Shown one piece after another: positions 55,566 through 64,000 of a DNA stretch of 64,000 bases. Each line of letters starts with the position of its first letter. Position 1 is the first letter of the stretch. Both the position numbers and the translations under genes were made by a program. Below the pieces are notes generated by a model. That model worked only from the letters and a program-made list of their open reading frames with translations, ran no database searches and was not told the DNA's origin. The stretch is from Cellulomonas xiejunii (GTDB taxonomy: Bacteria > Actinomycetota > Actinomycetes > Actinomycetales > Cellulomonadaceae): the NCBI RefSeq assembly GCF_024508315.1, contig NZ_CP101987.1:930001-994000 (forward strand), in the 5' to 3' direction.

Positions 55566-55772
55566 CAGCGGCCACCTCGGACGTCGGAGACCGGGCTCGT
55601 CTCGAAGGGTGGGACGCGAGGGCTCGGACCGGGGACTCACCTGCCCGTGCGGCCCGGGAGAATGCACCTGTGGGGGTCGAAGGTCCGACCCAGCCGCGAT
55701 CGCGTCCGGTGAGGATTGACCCCGCGAGCAGGACCCACGTCCCGCTCACCGTCCCGTCGAAGGAGAGCACGC

Positions 55773-57326
55773 ATGAGGATCGGCGTCCCGCGCGAGCAGC
55801 GCCCGGGAGAGCGGCTCGTCGCCGCGACGCCCAAGACCGTCGCCAAGCTCCGTGACCTGGGGTACGAGGTCCTCGTCGAACGTGACGCGGGCGTCGCCGC
55901 GACGTTCACCGACGAGGCCTACGCCGCCGCGGGGGCCACGCTCGCCGAGCGGGCGGACGTGCTGGCGTGCGACGTCGTCACCGCGGTGCACCTGCCGTCG
56001 GACGTCGACGCGATGCGCCCCGGCGCGACGCTCGTCGCGACCATGGCGCCCTTCGCCGACCCCGACCTGGCGGCACGCCTGGCCGGTCACGGGATCACGG
56101 CACTCGCGCTCGACGCGGTCCCGCGCATCTCCCGCGCGCAGGCGCTCGACGTGCTGTCGACGCTGTCGAACGTCGCGGGCTACCGCGCCGTGATCGAGGC
56201 GGCCGAGGAGTTCGGCGGGATGTTCACCGGTCAGGTGACCGCCGCCGGCAAGACCCCGCCCGCCAACGTCTTCGTCATCGGCGCGGGCGTCGCCGGGCTC
56301 GCCGCGCTCGGCACCGCCAGCAGCCTCGGCGCTCAGGTGCGGGCGTTCGACGTCCGACCCGAGGTCGGCGAGCAGATCGAGTCCATGGGGGCGACCTTCG
56401 TCCAGGCGGAGGGTGCCAACCAGGAGGTCTCGACGGACGGCTACGCCCGCGAGCTCACGGCGGAGCAGGAGCAGCTGACGGCCGCGATGTACGCCGAGCA
56501 GACCGCCTGGGCGAACGTCGTCGTCACCACCGCCCTCGTGCGGGGCCAGGCGCCGCGCACGATCACCAAGGACATGGTCGAGGCCATGACCCCCGGCTCG
56601 GTGATCGTCGACCTCGCCGCGTCCGGCGGCGGCAACTGCGAGCTCACCGTCCCCGGGGAGCGCGTCGTGTCCGACAACGGCGTCATCATCCTCGGCTACA
56701 CGGACCTGCCGAGCCGCATGCCGCAGCACACGTCGCAGCTGTTCGGCACCAACATCGTGCACCTGCTGGCGCTGCTCACCCCGGGCAAGGACGGCCAGGT
56801 CGTGCTCGACCTCGAGGACCCGGTGCAGCGGGGGATGACCGTCACCACGGGCGGCGACGTCACGTGGCCGCCGCCGCCGGTCGCGGTGTCCGCCGCCGCG
56901 CCCGTCGCGACGGCGCCCGTCGAGACGCCGGAGGAGCTGGCCGCGAAGAAGGCCGCGGCCGCCGAGGCCGCCGCGCGCAGGTCCCGCCGCAACGGGGTCC
57001 TCGCAGTGCTCGGGGCCGTGCTCACGGTCCTGGCGCTGACGGCCGCCCCGGCGTCGTTCCTGCTGCACGCGACGGTCTTCGCGCTCGCCGTGGTGGTCGG
57101 GTACTACGTGATCTCCAACGTCAGCCACTCGCTGCACACCCCGCTCATGGCGACCACCAACGCCATCAGCGGGATCATCCTGGTCGGCGCGCTGCTGCAG
57201 ATCGGCAACGCGAGCTGGGTCGTCAGCACCCTGGCGTTCGTCGCCGCGACCGTCGCGGCGATTAACATCTTCGGCGGGTTCCTCGTCGCGTTCCGCATGA
57301 TCCACATGTTCCGGAAGGAGGCGTGA
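55773..57326 (+). CDS. pntA: NAD(P) transhydrogenase subunit alpha PntA
   Basis: NAD(H)-binding subunit of the proton-translocating transhydrogenase, which drives NADPH formation with the proton gradient. 517 residues, E. coli-like single alpha chain: N- and C-terminal AlaDh/PNT domains ([57 protein letters not shown]), a Pro/Ala linker around 390-415, and about four C-terminal membrane helices. ATG 55773 follows AAGGAGAG. The stop overlaps the pntB GTG. Confidence 0.95.
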   Translation: MRIGVPREQRPGERLVAATPKTVAKLRDLGYEVLVERDAGVAATFTDEAYAAAGATLAERADVLACDVVTAVHLPSDVDAMRPGATLVATMAPFADPDLAARLAGHGITALALDAVPRISRAQALDVLSTLSNVAGYRAVIEAAEEFGGMFTGQVTAAGKTPPANVFVIGAGVAGLAALGTASSLGAQVRAFDVRPEVGEQIESMGATFVQAEGANQEVSTDGYARELTAEQEQLTAAMYAEQTAWANVVVTTALVRGQAPRTITKDMVEAMTPGSVIVDLAASGGGNCELTVPGERVVSDNGVIILGYTDLPSRMPQHTSQLFGTNIVHLLALLTPGKDGQVVLDLEDPVQRGMTVTTGGDVTWPPPPVAVSAAAPVATAPVETPEELAAKKAAAAEAAARRSRRNGVLAVLGAVLTVLALTAAPASFLLHATVFALAVVVGYYVISNVSHSLHTPLMATTNAISGIILVGALLQIGNASWVVSTLAFVAATVAAINIFGGFLVAFRMIHMFRKEA

Positions 57327-58723
57327 CGGGCGTGCTCACGTCACTGGCCCAGGCCGTCTACCTGATCGCGGCGATCCTCTTCGTGCTCTCCCTCGCAGGG
57401 CTGAGCAAGCAGGAGACCGCACGTCGCGGCAACCTCTACGGCATCGCGGGCATGGTCCTCGCGCTGCTCGCCACGGTCGCGCTCGCGGCCGACCTCTCCG
57501 AGCGGTCCGTCCCCGTGACGCTGCTGCTCATCGCGATGGCGCTCGCCCTGGGGGCCGGCATCGGCATCTGGCGGGCGCGCAGCGTCGAGATGACGCAGAT
57601 GCCCGAGATGATCGCGATCCTGCACTCGTTCGTCGGGCTCGCCGCGGTGCTCGTCGGGTTCAACTCGTTCCTCACCGAGGAGCCGGACGCCCTGCACCTG
57701 GTCGAGGTGTTCCTCGGCGTGCTCATCGGTGCGGTCACGTTCACCGGCTCGATCGTCGCGTTCCTCAAGCTGTCGGCGCGCATCAAGAGCGCCCCGCTCA
57801 TGCTGCCCGGCCGCAACTGGCTGAACCTGGGGGCGCTCGTCGCCTCGGCGGGGCTCATGGCGTGGTTCATCGACAGCCACGCGCTGCTGCCGCTCGCGCT
57901 GATGACGGTCGTCGCGCTCGCGCTCGGCTGGCACCTGGTCGCGTCGATCGGCGGCGGCGACATGCCGGTCGTCGTGTCCATGCTGAACTCGTACTCGGGC
58001 TGGGCGGCGGCCGCGGCCGGCTTCATGCTGAGCAACGACCTGCTCATCATCGTCGGCGCGCTCGTCGGGTCCTCCGGCGCGATCCTGTCCTTCATCATGT
58101 GCAAGGCCATGAACCGGTCGTTCGTGTCGGTGATCCTCGGCGGGTTCGGGGCCGAGGGCGGCAAGGTCGCGGCCGGTGACCACGACTACGGCGAGCACCG
58201 CGAGATCAGCGCGGTCGAGGTGGCCGACCTGCTGCGCGACGCGAGCCGCGTCGTCATCGCCCCGGGCTACGGGATGGCCGTCGCCAAGGCGCAGTACCCC
58301 GTCGCGGACCTGGTCTCCAAGCTGCGCGGCCAGGGCGTCGACGTGCGGTTCGCCGTGCACCCCGTCGCGGGGCGGCTGCCCGGGCACATGAACGTGCTGC
58401 TCGCCGAGGCCAAGGTGCCGTACGACATCGTCTTCGAGATGGACGAGATCAACGACGACTTCGCGGACACGGACGTCGTGCTCGTCATCGGCGCGAACGA
58501 CACCGTGAACCCCTCCGCGCTCGACGACCCGTCGTCGCCCATCGCCGGCATGCCGGTGCTCGAGGTGTGGAAGGCCAAGCAGGTGATCGTGTTCAAGCGG
58601 TCCATGGCCACGGGCTACGCCGGTGTGCAGAACCCGCTGTTCTTCCGGGAGAACACGGCCATGCTGTTCGGTGACGCCAAGGACCAGGTCGAGCAGATCG
58701 TCGCGCCGCTGGCAGTGGGCTGA
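57323..58723 (+). CDS. pntB: NAD(P) transhydrogenase subunit beta PntB
   Basis: Membrane and NADP(H)-binding subunit. 466 residues: about nine N-terminal helices, with [20 protein letters not shown] and the [15 protein letters not shown] region in the proton channel, then the NADP-binding domain [20 protein letters not shown] and [23 protein letters not shown] 57323 has GGAAGGAGG upstream, inside the pntA end, giving tight coupling. Confidence 0.96.
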   Translation: MTGVLTSLAQAVYLIAAILFVLSLAGLSKQETARRGNLYGIAGMVLALLATVALAADLSERSVPVTLLLIAMALALGAGIGIWRARSVEMTQMPEMIAILHSFVGLAAVLVGFNSFLTEEPDALHLVEVFLGVLIGAVTFTGSIVAFLKLSARIKSAPLMLPGRNWLNLGALVASAGLMAWFIDSHALLPLALMTVVALALGWHLVASIGGGDMPVVVSMLNSYSGWAAAAAGFMLSNDLLIIVGALVGSSGAILSFIMCKAMNRSFVSVILGGFGAEGGKVAAGDHDYGEHREISAVEVADLLRDASRVVIAPGYGMAVAKAQYPVADLVSKLRGQGVDVRFAVHPVAGRLPGHMNVLLAEAKVPYDIVFEMDEINDDFADTDVVLVIGANDTVNPSALDDPSSPIAGMPVLEVWKAKQVIVFKRSMATGYAGVQNPLFFRENTAMLFGDAKDQVEQIVAPLAVG

Positions 58724-58750
58724 CCAGGGCGGAGACGCGCGGACGAGGGC

Positions 58751-58790
58751 GCGGGAGCAGGCACTGAAATGATTCGGAGGCTGCTCCCGC
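58751..58790 (+). promoter_or_regulatory. Nested dyad between pntB and the xylanase gene
   Basis: Outer arms GCGGGAGCAG (58751-58760) and CTGCTCCCGC (58781-58790) are perfectly complementary. An inner dyad GAA-N4-TTC (58766-58775) shares exactly the same centre. It lies just upstream of TAGCCT (58805-58810), a possible -10 of the xylanase gene. It may be the pntB terminator, a xylan-responsive operator, or both. The GGGAGC / GCTCCC half-sites resemble those of CelR-type LacI regulators, but with a long spacer. Confidence 0.55.
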
Positions 58791-58859
58791 CCCACCCGCG
58801 GACCTAGCCTCGCGACGGGTCGTGCTGTGACGATCCACCACCGTCGCGAGGAGACCTCC

Positions 58860-60947
58860 ATGCCGTCCGCCCGCCCCGCCACCACGAGCCCGCGGATCGC
58901 CGTCACCGGCGCTGCAGCCCTGGTGGCGGCCACCCTGGCCCTCGCCGGCGCGCTGGGCTCGCCGCTCGTCGCACCAGCCCGCGCGGCGTCCCCCGTGGTC
59001 GTGCACACCGCGGACTTCGAGTCGGGGCTGGACGGCTGGGAGGCGCGCGGCGTGGCGAGCGTGAGCACGACCGCCACCGGTGCTCGCGGCGCCGGCAGCC
59101 TCCTCGTGGAGGACCGGGTGGACCCGTGGGACGGCGCACTCGTCCCCGCCACCGAGCTGTTCGAGCCCGGCACGACCTACACGATCAGCCTGTGGGTGCG
59201 GCTGCCCGACGGCGCCGGCACGGCCGACCTGCGGCTCTCCGCGCAGCGCGACCTCGGCGGTGAGCCGACGTACGAGACCATCACGACGGTCGAGGGCGTG
59301 ACGAGCCAGTGGCGGCAGGTCACCGGCATCTACACCCCCGGGCCGTTCGACACGTCCTCGTTCTACGTCGAGTCCGTGTCCGCACCGGTCGACATCATGA
59401 TCGACGACGTCCTCGTGACGGGCATCGAGTACACCCCCGACCTCTCGGTGACCCCGGTCTCCGACGCCGTGTCCGTGCCGTTCGGCATCGCCGTCGAGCC
59501 GCAGGACGTCCTCGGGGGCCGCGGCGACCTGCTCGCGCACCACGCGGAGCAGATCACGCCCGGCAACCAGATGAAGCCGGAGTCGATCCAGCCCACCGAG
59601 GGCACGTTCACGTTCGGTGCGGCCGACGGCCTCGTCGACTGGGCGATCGAGCACGACATGCGCGTCTACGGCCACACGCTGCTGTGGCACCAGCAGACGC
59701 CCGCCTGGTTCTTCCAGCGCGACGGTGCCGCCCTGACGACGTCGACCGCCGACCAGGCGCTGCTGCGCGAGCGCCTGCGCACGCACATCGAGGCGGTCGC
59801 CGACCACTACCGCGAGACGTACGGCGAGTACGGCACGCCCGGCAACCCGATCTTCGCGTTCGACGTGGTCAACGAGGTCATCGACGAGAACCAGTCCGAC
59901 GGCCTGCGTCGCAGCGAGTGGTACCGCATCCTCGGCCCGTCGTACATCGCCGACGCCTTCCGGTACGCGCGCGCCGCGTTCGGTCCCGAGGTCCAGCTGT
60001 ACATCAACGACTACAACTCGGAGTACCCGAACAAGCGCGCGCCCTACCTGCGTCTCGTCACCGACCTGCTCGCGCAGGGCGTGCCGGTCGACGGCGTCGG
60101 GCACCAGCTGCACGTCGAGGTCGGCCGCTCGATCTCCATGATCGAGGACACGATCGAGGCCTTCGAGGCGCTCGACGTGCGGCAGGCCGTCACCGAGCTC
60201 GACGTGTCGGCGTACCGCGACTCCGGCGAGCAGTGGACGACACCGCCGGCGGCCCGCCTGGTCGAGCAGGGGTACTACTACCGCGACATGTTCACGATGC
60301 TCGAGCGGCACGCGTCGTCGTTCGAGTCGATCACGATCTGGGGCCTGGAGGACTCCCGGACGTGGCTGCGCTCGGGTGCGGCACCGCTCCTCTTCGACGG
60401 GGAGCTGCAGGTCAAGCCCGCGTACTGGGGGATCGTGGACCCGTCCCGCATCGGGACGACGACGACGCCCACCCCGACGGCGACCGCCACCCCGACCGCC
60501 ACACCGACCGCCACCCCGACCGCCACACCGACCGCGACGGCCACGCCGACGGCGACCGCCACCCCGACCGCCACGCCGACCGCGACCGCCACCCCGACGG
60601 TGACGCCCACCCCGACGCCGAGCACCGGCGCCACCTGCCGCGTCGCGTACACGACGAACGACTGGAACACGGGCTTCACGGCGGGCGTGCGGGTCACCAA
60701 CGCGGGCTCGTCGGCGCTGACCGGCTGGACCCTGACCTTCGCGTTCACGGGCGGCCAGCGAGTCACGCAGGGCTGGTCGGCGACGTGGTCGCAGTCCGGC
60801 ACGACGGTCACGGCAGCCAACGCGCCGTGGAACGGCACGCTCGCCGCGGGCGGCACCGTCGACATCGGGTTCAACGGCTCGCACACGGGCAGCAACCCGC
60901 GTCCCACGGCGTTCGCGCTCAACGGCACGCCGTGCACGGTCGGCTGA
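58860..60947 (+). CDS. Secreted GH10 endo-1,4-beta-xylanase with CBM domains
   Basis: Extracellular xylanase of 695 residues. The signal peptide ends at PARA-ASP near residue 43. An N-terminal CBM4/9/22-like beta-sandwich (about 45-195: TADFESGLDGWEARG ... FYVESVSAPVDIMIDDV) precedes the GH10 barrel (about 200-530). NQMKPESIQPTEGTFTF, YGHTLLWHQQTPAWF, acid/base Glu339 in DVVNEV and nucleophile Glu446 in VTELDVS are all present. A Thr/Pro/Ala linker of about 50 residues leads to a C-terminal CBM2 (CRVAYTTNDWNTGFTAGVRV ... WNGTLAAGGTVDIGFNGSHT) with flanking Cys. GAGGAG precedes ATG 58860. Cuts xylan outside the cell; the CBMs hold it on plant cell walls. Confidence 0.95.
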   Translation: MPSARPATTSPRIAVTGAAALVAATLALAGALGSPLVAPARAASPVVVHTADFESGLDGWEARGVASVSTTATGARGAGSLLVEDRVDPWDGALVPATELFEPGTTYTISLWVRLPDGAGTADLRLSAQRDLGGEPTYETITTVEGVTSQWRQVTGIYTPGPFDTSSFYVESVSAPVDIMIDDVLVTGIEYTPDLSVTPVSDAVSVPFGIAVEPQDVLGGRGDLLAHHAEQITPGNQMKPESIQPTEGTFTFGAADGLVDWAIEHDMRVYGHTLLWHQQTPAWFFQRDGAALTTSTADQALLRERLRTHIEAVADHYRETYGEYGTPGNPIFAFDVVNEVIDENQSDGLRRSEWYRILGPSYIADAFRYARAAFGPEVQLYINDYNSEYPNKRAPYLRLVTDLLAQGVPVDGVGHQLHVEVGRSISMIEDTIEAFEALDVRQAVTELDVSAYRDSGEQWTTPPAARLVEQGYYYRDMFTMLERHASSFESITIWGLEDSRTWLRSGAAPLLFDGELQVKPAYWGIVDPSRIGTTTTPTPTATATPTATPTATPTATPTATATPTATATPTATPTATATPTVTPTPTPSTGATCRVAYTTNDWNTGFTAGVRVTNAGSSALTGWTLTFAFTGGQRVTQGWSATWSQSGTTVTAANAPWNGTLAAGGTVDIGFNGSHTGSNPRPTAFALNGTPCTVG

Positions 60948-60980
60948 CCCTCCGCCCCGCCGGCTGAGAAGGCTGCGGCG

Positions 60981-61036
60981 CGAGACCGGGCTCGGACCGT
61001 TCACCCCGGGTGGTGAGCGCTCCGGGCCCGGTCTCG
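60981..61036. terminator. Bidirectional hairpin between xylanase and the PrmC-like gene
   Basis: CGAGACCGGGC (60981-60991) pairs with GCCCGGTCTCG (61026-61036); inner CGGA/TCCG and TCACC/GGTGA pairs extend it. It lies between convergent genes and can serve both. Confidence 0.75.
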
Positions 61037-61041
61037 TGCGT

Positions 61042-63295
<2,254 letters not shown>

Positions 63296-63310
63296 TCACC
63301 GCCTGAACGA

Positions 63311-63347
63311 CGACGCCCGGTCCACCGTCACGGTGGGCCGGGCGTCG
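63311..63347 (+). terminator. Strong hairpin after eno
   Basis: CGACGCCCGG-T-CCACCG pairs with CGGTGG-G-CCGGGCGTCG around a TCA loop: 17 bp with one G-T pair, 15 bp after the stop. It is very similar in sequence to the rplY terminator. Confidence 0.85.
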
Positions 63348-63364
63348 CCGTGCGTGGGGAGGCG

Positions 63365-63592
63365 TCAGGGGGGTGGCGACCGCGGTCGTGCGGGCGGTCC
63401 TTCCAGCAGGCGGTCGACGGCGGTGCGGTAGTGGCGCCAGACCTCGACGAAGGCGCCGCGGGCGGCGCGCCCCGGGTCGGTGAGGCGGTGGTACCGGCGG
63501 GGCCGCCCGGTGGGGGACTCCTGCCAGGTCATGTCGCCCCAGCCGCGGCTCCGCAGGCGCATGAGCAGGTGTGTGACCGTCCATCCCGGCAC
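63365..63592 (-). pseudogene. Truncated PadR-like regulator remnant
   Basis: 75 codons matching only the second half of a PadR winged helix: the recognition helix (PGWTVTHLLMRLRSRGWGDM), the wing (SPTGRPRRYHRLTDPGRAA) and the start of the C-terminal helix (VEVWRHYRTAVDRLLEG). The first two helices are missing. The frame upstream (minus strand) has no PadR-like sequence and runs into the 5' end of the divergent ftsB-type gene. A decayed fragment is the best reading; a functional short protein is less likely. Confidence 0.6.
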
Positions 63593-63646
63593 GGCGCACC
63601 CGTCGACGTCCGTCGGATCCGTCGAGCGCCAGGCAGAATCGACGCC

Positions 63647-64000
63647 ATGCCCTCGCCCCGTCGTCCTCCCGCGCCAGGCTCCGGCCGGCGACCGGGGCGT
63701 GACGAGACGCCGTCGGGCGCCGTCCCGCGCGCGGGACGGGTGCCAACGGGCAGGTCGAGCTCGTCGACGTCCCCCCGTGGCGTGCGCAGTGCGGCTCCGC
63801 GCTCGGGGGCCGTGCCGAAGGTGGGCGCCTCCCGTCCGGGAGCCGGCCGCGGACGCCCGGGGCCGGGTCGCGCGGGGACGCCGCCGCGAGGGACGCCGCC
63901 CGCACAGGCCGCGCGTCTGCCCGTGCCGCGCATGTTCACGGTCCGCGCGATGGTGTTCTCGCTGGTCGTCCTGGTCGCGTTCGTCCTGGTCTACCCGACG
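63647..64000 (+). CDS. FtsB/DivIC-type septum formation initiator, 5' part
   Basis: First 118 codons of a gene running off the window. A basic Pro/Arg/Gly/Ser-rich cytoplasmic N-terminus of about 90 residues is followed by the start of a membrane helix (FTVRAMVFSLVVLVAFVLVY). Position directly after eno and this topology are typical of the actinobacterial DivIC/FtsB gene, which acts with FtsL and FtsQ at the septum. The diagnostic coiled coil would lie beyond the window, so the call rests on context and topology. Confidence 0.7.
   Translation, partial: MPSPRRPPAPGSGRRPGRDETPSGAVPRAGRVPTGRSSSSTSPRGVRSAAPRSGAVPKVGASRPGAGRGRPGPGRAGTPPRGTPPAQAARLPVPRMFTVRAMVFSLVVLVAFVLVYPT

Noticed and set aside
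55566-55772. Riboswitch before pntA
   Set aside because: Sequence holds a TTGACC and weak stems but no motif of a known riboswitch class that I can recognise.
60465-60625. ACCGCCACCCCGACC-type tandem repeat as an intergenic repeat
   Set aside because: It lies inside the xylanase gene and encodes the Thr/Pro/Ala linker.

Overview
The window is a chromosomal segment of a very GC-rich actinobacterium. The G+C bias at third codon positions, an Rpf-type resuscitation factor next to rsmA-ispE, the order glmU-prs-rplY-pth, and a secreted GH10 xylanase with a Thr/Pro linker and a CBM2 module point to Cellulomonas or a close relative (Micrococcales). The genus is an inference from gene content, not from a search.

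Layout. 1-3 kb: 3' end of rpfB, an intergenic array of six 17-bp elements in opposed orientation, then rsmA and ispE. 3-12.3 kb: a NarL-type two-component pair, a NatAB-type ABC exporter, a thiostrepton/nosiheptide-resistance-type rRNA methyltransferase (TsnR family), an ABC-F protein, and a MarR-MFS pair; this stretch has a drug-response flavour. 12.4-18.8 kb: an SPFH / double zinc ribbon / small membrane protein operon, a TetR regulator, tRNA-Gln(TTG), an MFS carrier, a UPF0114 membrane protein and an unknown membrane protein. 18.9-23.9 kb: housekeeping block glmU, prs, a SIMPL-domain gene, rplY with a long leader, and pth.

24.1-50.3 kb is an exopolysaccharide island lying between pth and mfd. 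It holds a polyprenyl-phosphate sugar transferase, a TagD-like cytidylyltransferase, a CDP-alcohol phosphotransferase, a DUF6492 protein, six glycosyltransferases, a Wzx-like flippase, a Wzy/ligase-like protein, a fused Wzz/BY-kinase, a PIG-V-like mannosyltransferase, a 1969-residue secreted PKD/LamG protein, and a secreted right-handed beta-helix protein. The last two share an unnamed ~200-residue module. Six noncoding gaps of the island carry TCACCC motifs, spaced near helical periodicity in two of them. Together these suggest one Wzx/Wzy-type polymer, probably carrying a phospho-alcohol substituent, with dedicated secreted polymer-binding or polymer-modifying proteins.

50.5-64 kb: mfd, a lipoprotein with a SurA-like N region, mazG, the proton-translocating transhydrogenase pntA-pntB, the xylanase behind a nested dyad, a PrmC-related methyltransferase, eno, a truncated PadR-like remnant, and the 5' end of an ftsB/divIC-type gene that runs off the window. 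Several genes have a -10-like hexamer 6-8 bp before the start codon and no Shine-Dalgarno sequence, which suggests leaderless transcripts.
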